From Halobacteriales archaeon QS_4_62_28 (GTDB taxonomy: Archaea > Halobacteriota > Halobacteria > Halobacteriales > Haloarculaceae): DNA of 64,000 nucleotides. This document shows, in pieces, positions 55,567 to 64,000 of the stretch (position 1 is its first letter; each line of letters starts with the position of its first letter). A program made the translations under genes and the position numbers. The notes beneath the pieces were generated by a model, which had not been told where the DNA came from, made no database searches, and worked only from the letters and a program-made list of their open reading frames with translations. The stretch is from contig PXRO01000037.1 of assembly GCA_003021685.1 (NCBI GenBank), positions 43,586 to 107,585 on the forward strand, given 5' to 3'.

Positions 55567-56376
55567 ATGCTGGAGTTGGAGCACGGGTTTCGGGTCGTCG
55601 ACGTTCACGCGCGTCTGGAGCCGGCGGAATCGCGGCGGCCGCGCGAGGGTATCGGGAACCCCGAGCGCCTCGAACGCGAGATGCACCAGGCGGGAGTCGT
55701 CCGTGCCGTCGTCTCCCCTGACGACCGCGAGCAGGGATATCTGAAGGCGAACAACGCCGTCGCACGGATGAGTGTCGGTCGACCACTGGTAGCCTTTGCG
55801 CGTGTCAACGGTGCTCGTGACCCCGGAGAGGGGGCTGGCTCACGCCTGAAGAACATCGCTACCTCCCGCAGGGACTTTCATACCTCCCCGGAGGACATCG
55901 AGCAGTACGCCTACGACGACCGCTTCGTCGGCTTCAAACTCCACCCCGTCGAAGACGGTCTCCCGGACGACGATGTCCTCGACCGACTTGCCGACGTGGG
56001 CAAACCGATCCTGGTCCACGGCGGTAGCGGGTTCCCGCCCGAAGCCGTCGAGCGGCGCTTTCTCCAGTACGACCTCCCAGTGATCCTGGGCCACTTCGGT
56101 GCCTATCCGCTCCAGCGCGAGATGATGGAGACGTCCATCGATCTGCTGGAACAGTACGACCGGTGTTATCTGGACACCAGTGCCGTCCGCTATCGCGACC
56201 CACTCGAACGCGCGATTATCGAACATCCCGACCGCGTTCTCTTCGGGAGCGGCGCACCGGGTGTCCACCCGAACGTCGCGATCATGGAGATTCTCACACT
56301 CGACGTGCCCGAGGATGCGATGAAGAAGGTGTTCTCGAACAATCCCGTTCGCGTGGTCGAAGAACTCGCTCCCTAA
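55567..56376 (+). CDS. amidohydrolase-family (TIM-barrel) metal-dependent hydrolase
   Basis: A protein of about 269 residues. VDVHARLEP is the altered first metal motif (xHxH becomes HAR), FKLHPVEDGL and PILVHGGSGFPP are strands of the barrel, and ILGHFGAYPL and LFGSGAPGVHPN follow. It resembles amidohydrolase 2 members, but the first HxH is degenerate, so activity is uncertain. The ATG at 55567 (MLELEHGFRVVD) is the family-like start; the frame is open 43 codons upstream. It overlaps the convergent glycosyltransferase by 4 bp. Confidence 0.75.
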   Translation: MLELEHGFRVVDVHARLEPAESRRPREGIGNPERLEREMHQAGVVRAVVSPDDREQGYLKANNAVARMSVGRPLVAFARVNGARDPGEGAGSRLKNIATSRRDFHTSPEDIEQYAYDDRFVGFKLHPVEDGLPDDDVLDRLADVGKPILVHGGSGFPPEAVERRFLQYDLPVILGHFGAYPLQREMMETSIDLLEQYDRCYLDTSAVRYRDPLERAIIEHPDRVLFGSGAPGVHPNVAIMEILTLDVPEDAMKKVFSNNPVRVVEELAP

Positions 56377-57275
56377 CGATAGTCGTACACTTCGACGGCC
56401 CGGTCACGCCGCGAAGAGCGGCCGTTCGGGTTGCGCCGCGGTGGGGCATCGTGACGCCGGGCACGGACGCCGTCTTTCGTCCCTACGCTCGTTTCTTCGA
56501 TGACTTTTCGACCGGTTCCGAGCCACTGTGATGGCGCTGCGTCACCACGGACAACGGCTCTCAGCGAGTCGAAGGCGTCGCGAGTCGCGTGCGTGACGAT
56601 CCGTCGACACACCGTCGGCCGCACGCCGTAGTTCTTGGCGAGTCGGTAGGCCAGCGAACGGTACTTCCAGCCCCAGTCTTTCTGTCGCATCCCACCGTCG
56701 GCCTCGAACTCACATCGCACACACATCGACCCGTTCCAGGCGACCTCGTAGTCGCTCTCTGCCAGACGGTGGGCCAGGTCGCGACTCCCCCCGATTTCGA
56801 GATACTCGTCGAACCCGTCCAGTTCGTCCAGTACGTCCCAGCTGAAGACGACGTTGCCCGGATTGAAGTAGGTTACGTCGCGCCCGGCAATCGTCCGTTC
56901 CTCCAGTGATTCGGTCGTCATCCCGGCAGGGAGTTTTCGGTGTGTGGGACCGGTGACGACCGCCGCATCGGACAGTCCGTCTCTAACGGCGTCGATCCAT
57001 CCGCTCTCGATGGAGAACGAGCGGTCGAGCAGCGCGACGATGTCGCCGGTTGCCCGGTCGATTCCGGCGTTCCGTGCCGCGTTGATCGTCCGGTCGGCGA
57101 CCTCGACGAGTAGCTCGACGTCGTCGCGGTCCCTGATCATTCCCGTGGTGCCGTCCGCCGACGGGCCGTTGACCACGATGGTCTCGGCATCGGGGACGTG
57201 GTCTGCCAGGGTGTCCAGGCACCGTGACAGTTCCTCCCGACCGTTGAGTGTCGGGACGACCACAGAGAGATTCAT
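56373..57275 (-). CDS. glycosyltransferase family 2
   Basis: A 300-residue GT-A fold transferase. VVVPTLNGREELSRCLDTLA and the nucleotide-sugar segment VVNGPSADGT open the domain. ARNAGIDRATGDIVALLDRSF has the DxD region changed to LLDRS. FNPGNVVFSW and the C-terminal region GGSRDLAHRLAE follow. A basic tail (ARRHDAPPRRNPNGRSSRRD) ends it. It probably acts in cell-surface glycan synthesis; no other glycosylation gene is adjacent. Confidence 0.85.
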   Translation of the reverse strand: MNLSVVVPTLNGREELSRCLDTLADHVPDAETIVVNGPSADGTTGMIRDRDDVELLVEVADRTINAARNAGIDRATGDIVALLDRSFSIESGWIDAVRDGLSDAAVVTGPTHRKLPAGMTTESLEERTIAGRDVTYFNPGNVVFSWDVLDELDGFDEYLEIGGSRDLAHRLAESDYEVAWNGSMCVRCEFEADGGMRQKDWGWKYRSLAYRLAKNYGVRPTVCRRIVTHATRDAFDSLRAVVRGDAAPSQWLGTGRKVIEETSVGTKDGVRARRHDAPPRRNPNGRSSRRDRAVEVYDYR

Positions 57276-57357
57276 ACCACTTCTACCTCACTCTAGACTC
57301 TTAAAGGTCACCGAATCGTCCGGTCCCCGTCTATCGTTCCGAACTATAACCGAAAAA

Positions 57358-58071
57358 TCAAACCCGGGTGTCCCAGTAGGAGACCGACGCGACGTGGTCA
57401 CCGATTGGACTCCCACCGACGACTTCGTCGATGGATCGGAAGCCGGCGGCGAGGTCGTTCGGGATCTTCCGGTAGAACCCGTAGGGCAGGACGAAGTCGT
57501 GTTCGTCACCGGCCAGTTCGAGGTCTGCGCCGTCCAGTAGTCGGTCGATTTCCCATCGCGAGTAGAGGCGTGATCCCATCGGGAGCGCCCAGTTGTACAG
57601 CGACCGGGTCGAGAAGCGATTGAAGGTGTCGAAAAACACCTGCTGTTTCGAGACGCGGCGCATCTCCGCGAGGAACGATGCAGGCGTATCGGCGAGATGG
57701 AAGAACCGCATCGCGAGAACCGTATCGAAGTGATTGTCGGGGAAAGGGAGGCGCGCAGCGTCACCTCGCATGAACTCGACGTGGTCGGCCACGCTTACGG
57801 CCTGTGCCTTCTCACGGCCCTGCTTGAGCATCGGTCCGGAGATGTCGAGGCCGATGATATCTGCCCCGCGCTCTGCGAGCATGACGGTAAACCGTCCCGT
57901 TCCACAGGCTACTTCGAGTATCGACTCGTCGTCGACCGGACCGATTGCATCCAGTACGGCCTCTTTTTCACGACGATCAATCAGCCGACCGCCCCGCGAG
58001 AAGCGCTTCGAATCGTACTCCTCGGCGACGTCGTCGGTCTGGTACCACTCCTGGCCTTTCACACTATCCAC
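57358..58071 (-). CDS. class I SAM-dependent methyltransferase (type 11)
   Basis: A 237-residue methyltransferase. Motif I is ILEVACGTGRFTVMLAERGAD, motif II IGLDISGPML, and motif IV LPFPDNHFDTVLAMRFFHL. The C-terminal part with FVLPYGFYRKIPNDLA is typical of the SAM-methyltransferase-11 group. The substrate is not known. It lies 82 nt upstream of the glycosyltransferase on the same strand, so it may act in the same surface-glycan pathway. Confidence 0.85.
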   Translation of the reverse strand: MDSVKGQEWYQTDDVAEEYDSKRFSRGGRLIDRREKEAVLDAIGPVDDESILEVACGTGRFTVMLAERGADIIGLDISGPMLKQGREKAQAVSVADHVEFMRGDAARLPFPDNHFDTVLAMRFFHLADTPASFLAEMRRVSKQQVFFDTFNRFSTRSLYNWALPMGSRLYSRWEIDRLLDGADLELAGDEHDFVLPYGFYRKIPNDLAAGFRSIDEVVGGSPIGDHVASVSYWDTRV

Positions 58072-58200
58072 TGATGGATACCCGGAGAATAAAACGGTGC
58101 TGTTTCACCGTTCTTGTTCTGGCCGTCACCGGCGCGACTCTCGGGTGGGCCGACCCACAGTCCATGATTTCCCTCGAAGGATACATTCGAAAATATAAGG

Positions 58201-58215
58201 GATCATTATATGATC
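58201..58215. promoter_or_regulatory. 15-bp palindrome upstream of the 58285 HTH gene
   Basis: GATCATTATATGATC has perfect 6-bp arms around TAT, in an unusually A/T-rich stretch (about 58180-58260). It is 70-84 nt before the start of the HTH gene. It could be an operator or TATA-flanking site. Confidence 0.4.
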
Positions 58216-58284
58216 TTGAGACTCCTTATTGTATAGCCATACATATAGCCAAGTTTTACTATCAGCGTTGGAGGTTTGATGAAT

Positions 58285-58548
58285 ATGAGTACGACGACGG
58301 AGAAGATGACGCCGTTCACCGAGACGGAGTTTCGGGAAACACTACGCGAACTACCACCGAGCGCGAAACTCGTGGCCAAAGTACTGGAAACCGATGCACC
58401 ACTCTCCCAGGGCCAACTGGCAGAAGCGTCACTGCTGCCTGATCGAACCGTTCGCTACGCGCTCAATCGCCTCGAAGAATCCGAACTCGTCGAATCGCGG
58501 TACAGTTTTACTGACGCGCGCAAGCAAGTGTACTTCCTCTCGGACTGA
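58285..58548 (+). CDS. MarR-like winged-helix transcriptional regulator
   Basis: An 87-residue protein, almost all winged helix: TPFTETEFRETLRELPPSAKLVAKVLETDAPLSQGQLAEASLLPDRTVRYALNRLEESELVES. The wing is RYSFTDARKQVYFL. The short size and lack of a ligand domain suit a sigma-like or TFB-independent regulator. I take the ATG at 58285. A palindrome lies upstream. Confidence 0.8.
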   Translation: MSTTTEKMTPFTETEFRETLRELPPSAKLVAKVLETDAPLSQGQLAEASLLPDRTVRYALNRLEESELVESRYSFTDARKQVYFLSD

Positions 58549-58637
58549 CGCTTTCGGCTGCGACCAGTTCAGGATATCAAACGTCGCTGGCCCGATATCC
58601 GTGCAACTTTTAGTGACCGCCAGTCGTCGGTCCGGCC

Positions 58638-59417
58638 GTGGAACGGATCAGTATCGCGGCAGAGACCCGGTCTCCATCCGGGCGAACGAGCGCGTACGTC
58701 GTCGGCACTGACCCGGCCGTACTGATCGACCCGGCGGGTCAGAGCGCCCGTCTGGACGACGCACTCGCCGACCGCTCGCTCGCTCACGTCGTCGTCACGC
58801 ACCACCACGCCGACCACGTCGGCGGCGTGCCGACGTACGCCGACGGCCACGACGCGACGGTATGGGCGCGACTCGGCCGAGATGATTCGTTCGAGGCCGC
58901 GACCGGCGTCGTGGCAGATCGCTTCTTCTCGGATGGCACGACGATTCCCACCGACGACGGTCACGTCCGTATCGTCGATACGCCGGGTCACGCTCCGGAA
59001 CACGTCGCTGTTGTCACGGACGAGGGCATCTGCTGTGGTGACCTGGCAGTCGAGTCGGGCAGCGTCGTCGTCGGTGCGCCCAGTGGCGACATGCGCGCGT
59101 ACTGCAGTTCGATCCGGCGAATGATCGCTCGCGACCCGCTGCGGTTGTACCCCAGCCATGGCCCCGTCATTACGTCTCCGGTCGCGACCTGCAAGCGACT
59201 GCTCGCCCACCGACTCGACCGCGAACAGCGTGTCCGCTCTGCCGTCGCTGACGGAGCGACTGCGGTCGCCGAAATCACTGACGGCGCATACGACAAGGAC
59301 GTTTCACACGTGCGTGACCTTGCCGAAGCGACGGTCCGGGCACACCTGGAGAAACTCTCCGTAGAGGGGCGCGTTGACTGGGACGGTCGGCGGGCCGACC
59401 CTGCCGGAGACGGGTGA
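58638..59417 (+). CDS. MBL-fold metallo-hydrolase
   Basis: A 259-residue protein with GTG start at 58638. The metallo-beta-lactamase motif is VVVTHHHADHVGG, the second His is in VDTPGHAPEHVAVV and the third metal Asp in CCGDLAVES. LYPSHGP supplies the last His. A C-terminal winged-helix-like extension (about 205-259: VRAHLEKLSVEGRVDWD) resembles LACTB2-type hydrolases. The role is unknown. The YkgJ gene starts 36 nt later. Confidence 0.88.
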   Translation: MERISIAAETRSPSGRTSAYVVGTDPAVLIDPAGQSARLDDALADRSLAHVVVTHHHADHVGGVPTYADGHDATVWARLGRDDSFEAATGVVADRFFSDGTTIPTDDGHVRIVDTPGHAPEHVAVVTDEGICCGDLAVESGSVVVGAPSGDMRAYCSSIRRMIARDPLRLYPSHGPVITSPVATCKRLLAHRLDREQRVRSAVADGATAVAEITDGAYDKDVSHVRDLAEATVRAHLEKLSVEGRVDWDGRRADPAGDG

Positions 59418-59453
59418 CGCGACGTTTTTGTTTCCACGGCCGAAAGAGCGCGT

Positions 59454-60152
59454 GTGAGTCTGGAATCGGATCTCGAACGCGCTCGCGCGCTCTCGGTCGA
59501 CGACCTCGCCGACGCCATCGAGGCGATTGGCTTCGAGTGCACCCGGTGTGGTGGCTGCTGTACGGCGACCGAGCCGGCCGTCGATCCGGACGAGGCAGAA
59601 TCGGCCGGCCGAACAGACACGGCGAGCGGCGGCGACCCACACACTGCGACACTCTTTCCGGCCGAAATCCGGCAGCTACAGGCTACCGGCGAGTACGACT
59701 TCCGTGACGTTGCACGTCCGATGCCTTACGGACTCGACGAGGGCGGCCAGAGCGGCGAGACCTTCGAGTGGGCACTTCAGACCGATCCATGTGGTAATTG
59801 CACGTTCTACGAAGAATCTGACGGTGTCGGTGCCTGTACGGTCCACGAGGACCGGCCACTGATCTGTCAGACCTACCCGTTCTCTGTCGCACTCGACAGC
59901 ACCGTCCAGCCGATGGGCGAGGCTGTCGACGAGGACGGAATGGTCCGTGCCCACGAATGCGAGGGGCTGGGCAGAGAGATCAGCCGCGAGGACGCACGCG
60001 ACCTGGCACGCCGTCTCAAAGAGCGGGCGATCCGAGAACTCGAAGAGGCAATCGGTGTCCGTGACAATTACAGATCCGTCGACCGATCCGAGGGCGAGGT
60101 CGTCGTCCACGATTCCGAGGGGCCGAAACGACCCGACGGCACAGAGTTCTAG
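59454..60152 (+). CDS. YkgJ-family cysteine-cluster protein
   Basis: A 232-residue protein with GTG start at 59454. The metal cluster CTRCGGCCTATE has the YkgJ/UPF0153 form CxxCxxCC, with more Cys in DPCGNCTFYEE, GACTVHEDRPLICQTYPF and ECEGLG. It probably binds an Fe-S cluster or zinc; the function is unproven. Its end overlaps the convergent TRAM gene by 4 bp. Confidence 0.85.
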   Translation: MSLESDLERARALSVDDLADAIEAIGFECTRCGGCCTATEPAVDPDEAESAGRTDTASGGDPHTATLFPAEIRQLQATGEYDFRDVARPMPYGLDEGGQSGETFEWALQTDPCGNCTFYEESDGVGACTVHEDRPLICQTYPFSVALDSTVQPMGEAVDEDGMVRAHECEGLGREISREDARDLARRLKERAIRELEEAIGVRDNYRSVDRSEGEVVVHDSEGPKRPDGTEF

Positions 60153-60556
60153 ACTTCCGCGTCGATGATCTCACCGACGGCGAAATTGGACTTGACTTCG
60201 CTGACTTCGACCTTGACACGCTCGCCGATCTCCGCACCCGGGACGATAATGACGTAGCCACGCTCGACACGAGCGATTCCGTCACCCTGCTTGCCGATAT
60301 CCTCGATCTCGACGTACCGAATCTCACCGGGTTCGACCGGTGGCTGTGGTTCCGACGATGGCGTCGACGACGCGGTCGGCGTCTCCTCGCCGTTATCTGC
60401 CGTCTCTTCGGCTTCGATCAGTGCGATGCGATACGTCTCACCGGGATCGACCGACCCGGTTTCGACTTCGCGCTGCGGAACTTCGACGGCGTACCGGTCA
60501 CCCTCGTCAGTAATCTCCGCACTAAACAGACACAGTAATTTATCTGATATTTCCAA
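60149..60556 (-). CDS. TRAM-domain RNA-binding protein
   Basis: A 135-residue protein. The TRAM domain is at the C-terminus (about 75-135): VEIEDIGKQGDGIARVERGYVIIVPGAEIGERVKVEVSEV. The N-terminal ~40 residues ISDKLLCLFSAEITDEGDRYAVEVP match the haloarchaeal TRAM family. I place the start at TTG 60556, because relatives begin MEISDKLLCLF and no ATG or GTG lies nearby. A Pro/Ser-rich linker joins the two parts. Small TRAM proteins act as RNA chaperones in archaea. Confidence 0.82.
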   Translation of the reverse strand: MEISDKLLCLFSAEITDEGDRYAVEVPQREVETGSVDPGETYRIALIEAEETADNGEETPTASSTPSSEPQPPVEPGEIRYVEIEDIGKQGDGIARVERGYVIIVPGAEIGERVKVEVSEVKSNFAVGEIIDAEV

Positions 60557-60869
60557 GACTGTCGGCCTCCGGTTTTCATATGAGCGTCGATTATTAAAAT
60601 ATTTGTCGTCGGATGGAACACTGAGAGCACTCGCGGTCGAATATGTGTTACTGCTCGTACCAATCGTGCAGTCTACGCTGTCACCGTTGCTGTCGGCGCG
60701 GTGGTCCGTCGACAGTGCTCTGAACCGGCGAGACACCGAAAGCAGATCGTGTCTGTCCCGCGTTTCCGGACCGGTTTGCTGGTGCAACGACACGCGAAAA
60801 CCGCAAGACGACGAGCTGTTAACCGACCGTACCAAACCCACTAAGGGAAACGCAAGCCTACCTGTTTGT

Positions 60870-61112
60870 ATGAGCACGACAGCGACGACAGGTGACACTC
60901 GGCTCTCGGAGAAACAACATCGGATCCTCGAGTTCCTTCGTGAGAACGCGGGCTCCCAGACCTACTTCAAGTCGCGACTCATCGGGAACGAACTCGGCCT
61001 CTCGGCAAAGGAAGTCGGAACGAACATGACCGCAATCGAGGGCGGCGAGTTCGATATCGATGTCGAAAAGTGGGGGTACTCTTCGGCAACGACCTGGAAG
61101 GTTACCGCCTGA
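60870..61112 (+). CDS. DUF7123-like small HTH protein
   Basis: An 80-residue protein, nearly all helical: LSEKQHRILEFLRENAGSQTYFKSRLIGNELGLSAKEVGTNMTAIEGGEFDIDVEKWG. It looks like a winged helix of the haloarchaeal DUF7123 type. The ATG at 60870 is clear. The 313-bp gap before it (60557-60869) holds the divergent promoters of this and the TRAM gene, A/T-rich around 60530-60610; I see no other gene there. Confidence 0.75.
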   Translation: MSTTATTGDTRLSEKQHRILEFLRENAGSQTYFKSRLIGNELGLSAKEVGTNMTAIEGGEFDIDVEKWGYSSATTWKVTA

Positions 61113-61212
61113 TCGCTGGGTCGTCCGACGCTGTGCGGTCGCTGGTACACGGTCACAGCAGTCAGGAATGCTTTTCGCGCTCGATTAGCAGAATCGTTCG
61201 CGACGGTCGTTA

Positions 61213-61830
61213 TCAGGGGTCATAGGCCATCAGGTCAGCCGCCTCGGACGCGAGTGCTGCCGCCGCTTCGTCGAAGGAGTCGGCGTAGCGAACGACGAGG
61301 GTCAGGACCGTCTCCGGGCGTTCGACCGTATACCCGTCGTCGCGCGACAGGAGACCGGCGCTCTCCAGTTCGCTCGCGTATTTGCTGACCGTCGGTCGTG
61401 ACACGCCGAGGTGGTCTGCTAGACCACCGGCTGTCACTGTCGGATCACGCAACAGCGCCACCAGCATACCGCGTGCAGTGTCCCGTCGGAGGTAACTGAG
61501 CGCGGCCATCTCGTACTCGGTGAACTGACCGGTAGAAACAAACCGGCGATAATCTCCGTCACGGTAGCTCTCGACCGTGTCTGCTTCGATCAGTTGTCGG
61601 AGATGGTGCTGTGCTTCGCCGGTCCCGAGCTGGAGGTCGTCTCTGATCTTCGAGAAGTGCGCACCCGGTGTTGTCGAGACGTATCCAGCGATTGCGTCGC
61701 GGGCGTCGCTGTCACTGTTGGTCGTGCTGTCTCCATCTGAGAACCGTGCGAGCGGACTCGCAGCGCCAAGTGCTGCGAAACGGCGTAACGTCGCCCGCTT
61801 CGATTCGTCGACGGACCCGTCCCCACCCAT
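61213..61830 (-). CDS. winged-helix transcriptional regulator with two HTH modules
   Basis: A protein of 205 residues from the ATG at 61830. The first HTH (about 45-95) has DAIAGYVSTTPGAHFSKIRDDLQLGTGEAQHHLRQLIEA, and a second (about 125-175) has PTVTAGGLADHLGVSRPTVSKYASELESAGLLSRDDG. It belongs to the haloarchaeal MarR/ArsR-like double winged-helix group. The frame is open 32 codons upstream, but MGGDGSVDESKR is the likelier start. Targets are unknown. Confidence 0.82.
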   Translation of the reverse strand: MGGDGSVDESKRATLRRFAALGAASPLARFSDGDSTTNSDSDARDAIAGYVSTTPGAHFSKIRDDLQLGTGEAQHHLRQLIEADTVESYRDGDYRRFVSTGQFTEYEMAALSYLRRDTARGMLVALLRDPTVTAGGLADHLGVSRPTVSKYASELESAGLLSRDDGYTVERPETVLTLVVRYADSFDEAAAALASEAADLMAYDP

Positions 61831-62074
61831 ACTACCGCCAACGTATGCAGACCAGTAGTAAAACGGCTTCGACTGTTTCTCGACGGAGAGAGTCCCTAAA
61901 CGAGGTAACATGGGAGTAGACGACATGTAATACGGTATGTATCCGTCGATATTTCTCTGATATACTGTTCTCTATTTCCGACCGTTGTCACTGTGTCTCG
62001 GTCGTCGGTTTACCAGTGTTTGGCAAAAGAATGGTCGTATCTGCGGTGGATGGCCGGCGCACGCGGTCGTTCAG

Positions 62075-63220
62075 TCAGTCGTCGCTGCTCTCGCCGGGAT
62101 CCTTGGCTTCGCTGAACTCCTGATCCATTTCCTCGATGGCCTCGTTCGGATCTTTGATATCTGCCGTGTCCTGCCCGTGTTTGATCTTCTGGGCTTGCTC
62201 TTCCATCTCTTCGACATCGACCTGTGCTTCCTCGTCGATCTGGCCGAGGATCTCCTCGATGTCGTCGAGACCGAGCATCTCGCGCGTTTCCGAATCGAAG
62301 TCGAGGCCTTCGAGTACGTGGCCGTTCTGTTTTATGTCCGAGCCGGTGAGGTGCTTGCCGTACCGGCCAACGAGCGAGGTGAGTTCCTGTGGCAGGATGA
62401 AAGTCGTCGACTCGCTGCCGCCGATATCGGCCAGCGTTTCCATACCCTTGTCGATGACGGCCCGTTCGCCCATCGACTCGGCGGATTTGGCGCGCAGGAC
62501 CGTCGATATCGCGTCGCCCTGTGCTTCGAGGATCTGGCTTTGCTTCTCACCCTGTGCACGGATGATGTTCGACTGCTTGTCACCTTCCGCAGTCTCGATG
62601 GCAGAGCGTCGTTCACCCTGCGCTTCGAGAATCATGGCACGGCGTTTCCGCTCGGCGGAGGTCTGTTGTTCCATCGCCTGCTGGACGTCTTTCGACGGGT
62701 TGACCTCGCGGACCTCGACGGATTCGACGCGGACACCCCACTCGTCGGTGGGTTCATCGAGTTCCTTCCGGATGCGCGAGTTGATCTCCTGGCGCTTGTT
62801 GAGCGTGTCGTCCAGTTCCATGTCACCGAGGACGGCACGAAGCGTCGTCTGTGCGAGGTTCGAGACGGCCCGCTCGTAGTTATCCACTTCGAGGAACGCT
62901 TTCTTCGGGTCCATCACCTTGATGTAGACGACGGCGTCTGCGGTAACCGGCGAGTTGTCCCGCGTGATGGCTTCCTGACGGGGCACGTCAAGCGTCTGGG
63001 TTCGCATGTCGAAGCGCGTCACGTCCGAGACGAAGGGCCACATGAAGTGGATCCCCTGATCGAACAGTCCGCGGTACGACCCCAGGACGGTGTAGGCACC
63101 TTGCTGGTACGGACGGATGATCACGATGCTGGAATACACCAGTGCAACGACGAGCAGGAGGAGGACGACCGCGACGAACGCGAATCCACCTCCAAACTGG
63201 AGGACGACACTCGGTATCAT
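62075..63220 (-). CDS. SPFH/band 7 (stomatin-like) membrane protein
   Basis: A 381-residue protein. One N-terminal helix (about 8-33) anchors it, then the SPFH domain (about 35-190: VIIRPYQQGAYTVLG, then DAVVYIKVMDPKKAFLEV, then GVRVESVEVREVNP). A coiled coil (about 195-265) rich in Ala, Glu, Gln and Arg follows, and an acidic tail ends the protein. SPFH proteins organise membrane microdomains. It lies directly downstream of the NfeD gene, the usual partner order, which supports the call. Confidence 0.93.
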   Translation of the reverse strand: MIPSVVLQFGGGFAFVAVVLLLLVVALVYSSIVIIRPYQQGAYTVLGSYRGLFDQGIHFMWPFVSDVTRFDMRTQTLDVPRQEAITRDNSPVTADAVVYIKVMDPKKAFLEVDNYERAVSNLAQTTLRAVLGDMELDDTLNKRQEINSRIRKELDEPTDEWGVRVESVEVREVNPSKDVQQAMEQQTSAERKRRAMILEAQGERRSAIETAEGDKQSNIIRAQGEKQSQILEAQGDAISTVLRAKSAESMGERAVIDKGMETLADIGGSESTTFILPQELTSLVGRYGKHLTGSDIKQNGHVLEGLDFDSETREMLGLDDIEEILGQIDEEAQVDVEEMEEQAQKIKHGQDTADIKDPNEAIEEMDQEFSEAKDPGESSDD

Positions 63221-63326
63221 AACGTCCGAATCTCAGTGTGCCTGAAATAAAAGCCTTCGGTGCATGTGAGGGGTAGTCGACATCGACAGACGGGAGCGAT
63301 ATCTGTGACGCCGTTCGGGTTGACGA

Positions 63327-63890
63327 TCACGCGGCGTCTGACTCCACGTCGGGATCGAGTTCACGATCCGCTTCAGTCTCTTGCTGGCCCTTTTTGGCCA
63401 GTTCGCGGTCGATCTGGTCGCCACCCGCGACCGGTTCGACCGTCACGACGTTGCCGCCACCGGGATCGACGACCATCACCTCGGTGCCGGTCTCGATGAC
63501 ACCCCCCGTGCTTCGAGCCCGGTAGTGGGGGTTGAAACCGCCGTCGTTGAGTTTGACCTCACCATCTGCTTCGGTGACACGCTCGGTCACACGGCCGAAC
63601 TGGCCCCGCAGTGACGAGGAGTCAGAGGTCTGGGCAGAGCCCTCGCCGCCGTAGATGTCCACTTTTCGGTACCCCCAGAGTGTCACTCCCGTGGCCACCA
63701 GGACGGCAACCGCGAGCAGCACGACGCCGACGATCCCCCCGATGGGGGAGACCAGGCCGACGAGTCCGGCCGTCAGGAGTGCGACCCCGAGGACGAAGAA
63801 GTGTGCGCCCGGTGCGAGGGCCTCGGCCAAGAGAAGCAAGGCTCCGCCGACGAACAGCAACATCGAGAGCGATTCGCTGAGCACGGACAT
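63327..63890 (-). CDS. NfeD-family membrane protein (SPFH partner)
   Basis: A 187-residue protein. Three or four helices in the first ~75 residues (LLFVGGALLLLAEALAPGAHF and onward) are followed by a soluble OB-like NfeD domain (about 95-160: GQFGRVTERV, GFNPHYRARSTGGVIETGTEVMVV). A charged C-terminal tail ends it. It is 106 nt upstream of the SPFH gene on the same strand. It is the short NfeD form without a ClpP-like protease domain. Confidence 0.9.
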   Translation of the reverse strand: MSVLSESLSMLLFVGGALLLLAEALAPGAHFFVLGVALLTAGLVGLVSPIGGIVGVVLLAVAVLVATGVTLWGYRKVDIYGGEGSAQTSDSSSLRGQFGRVTERVTEADGEVKLNDGGFNPHYRARSTGGVIETGTEVMVVDPGGGNVVTVEPVAGGDQIDRELAKKGQQETEADRELDPDVESDAA

Positions 63891-63914
63891 AGTTGACGTA
63901 GGGACTCCGCGGGA

Positions 63915-64000
63915 TTAAGTCTCTGGGGTCAATAGCCCGAAAATACCAAACGAAAGCACTGCGAGTGCAACGACACTACCCGTCACCAGAAGGAGGTTCT
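63915..64000 (-). CDS. C-terminal end of a small membrane protein (partial)
   Basis: The last 27 codons and stop of a gene that continues past the window edge. They read as a single hydrophobic helix (NLLLVTGSVVALAVLSFG, IFGLL) and end LTPET. It precedes the NfeD gene on the same strand and may belong to its operon. The family cannot be told from this end. Confidence 0.55.
   Translation of the reverse strand, partial: NLLLVTGSVVALAVLSFGIFGLLTPET

Overview
The window is a stretch of chromosome from a haloarchaeon (class Halobacteria). The evidence is high GC, a strong bias to Asp and Glu in almost every protein, archaeal housekeeping genes (20S proteasome alpha and beta, LonB, thermosome, prefoldin beta, RpoP, eL43, Pcc1, TruD), archaeal CoA and thiamine genes (pantoate kinase, 4-phosphopantoate-beta-alanine ligase, Thi4, ThiR) and a class II tRNA-Ser(CGA). 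MenF implies menaquinone synthesis. The family may be Haloarculaceae, but I cannot prove that from this sequence alone.

Region by region. 0-10 kb holds metabolic genes (SGNH hydrolase, Gfo/Idh/MocA oxidoreductase, aldo-keto reductase, methyltransferase), Hsp20, a DHH phosphoesterase remnant, a soluble sensor kinase with a C-terminal lectin-like domain, a mutarotase-like protein and a UspA protein. 10-13 kb carries a solitary TnpB element and menF, followed by the first of several large palindromic repeat elements. 14-22 kb has hydantoinase A/B, an orphan MoxR ATPase, tRNA-Ser, a DUF2070 membrane protein, GMP synthase subunit A and a zinc-rich HNH-like protein. 22-32 kb has citramalate synthase, a second Gfo/Idh/MocA protein, ThiR, dCTP deaminase with a tandemly triplicated 3' end, Pth2, the proteasome genes and TruD. 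32-34.5 kb is a compact translation and transcription cluster (eL43, RpoP, Pcc1) next to a GDT1-type transporter. 34.5-40 kb is an accessory patch: a 908-residue PAS/GAF/HTH regulator, a small HTH protein, a VapBC pair and a decayed gene. 40-50 kb returns to housekeeping (prefoldin beta, Thi4, CoA synthesis, LonB, NadM, SAM hydrolase). 50-54 kb carries an iron-operator-controlled 803-residue lipoprotein with six HExxE repeats and a cupredoxin domain, then another large palindromic element. 54-64 kb has the thermosome, an amidohydrolase, a glycosyltransferase, methyltransferase, small regulators, an MBL hydrolase, a TRAM protein and an SPFH/NfeD pair.

The observations most worth following are: (1) a dispersed family of 120-360 bp intergenic elements built from nested perfect hairpins and bounded by a CACCGAAAGCCCTCG / CGAGGGCTTTCGGTG inverted repeat; (2) the iron-operator lipoprotein, whose architecture resembles a rearranged and amplified EfeO; (3) the histidine kinase with a lectin-like tail; (4) several promoter-embedded palindromes (thi4, vapBC, GDT1, small HTH genes) that look like specific operators.
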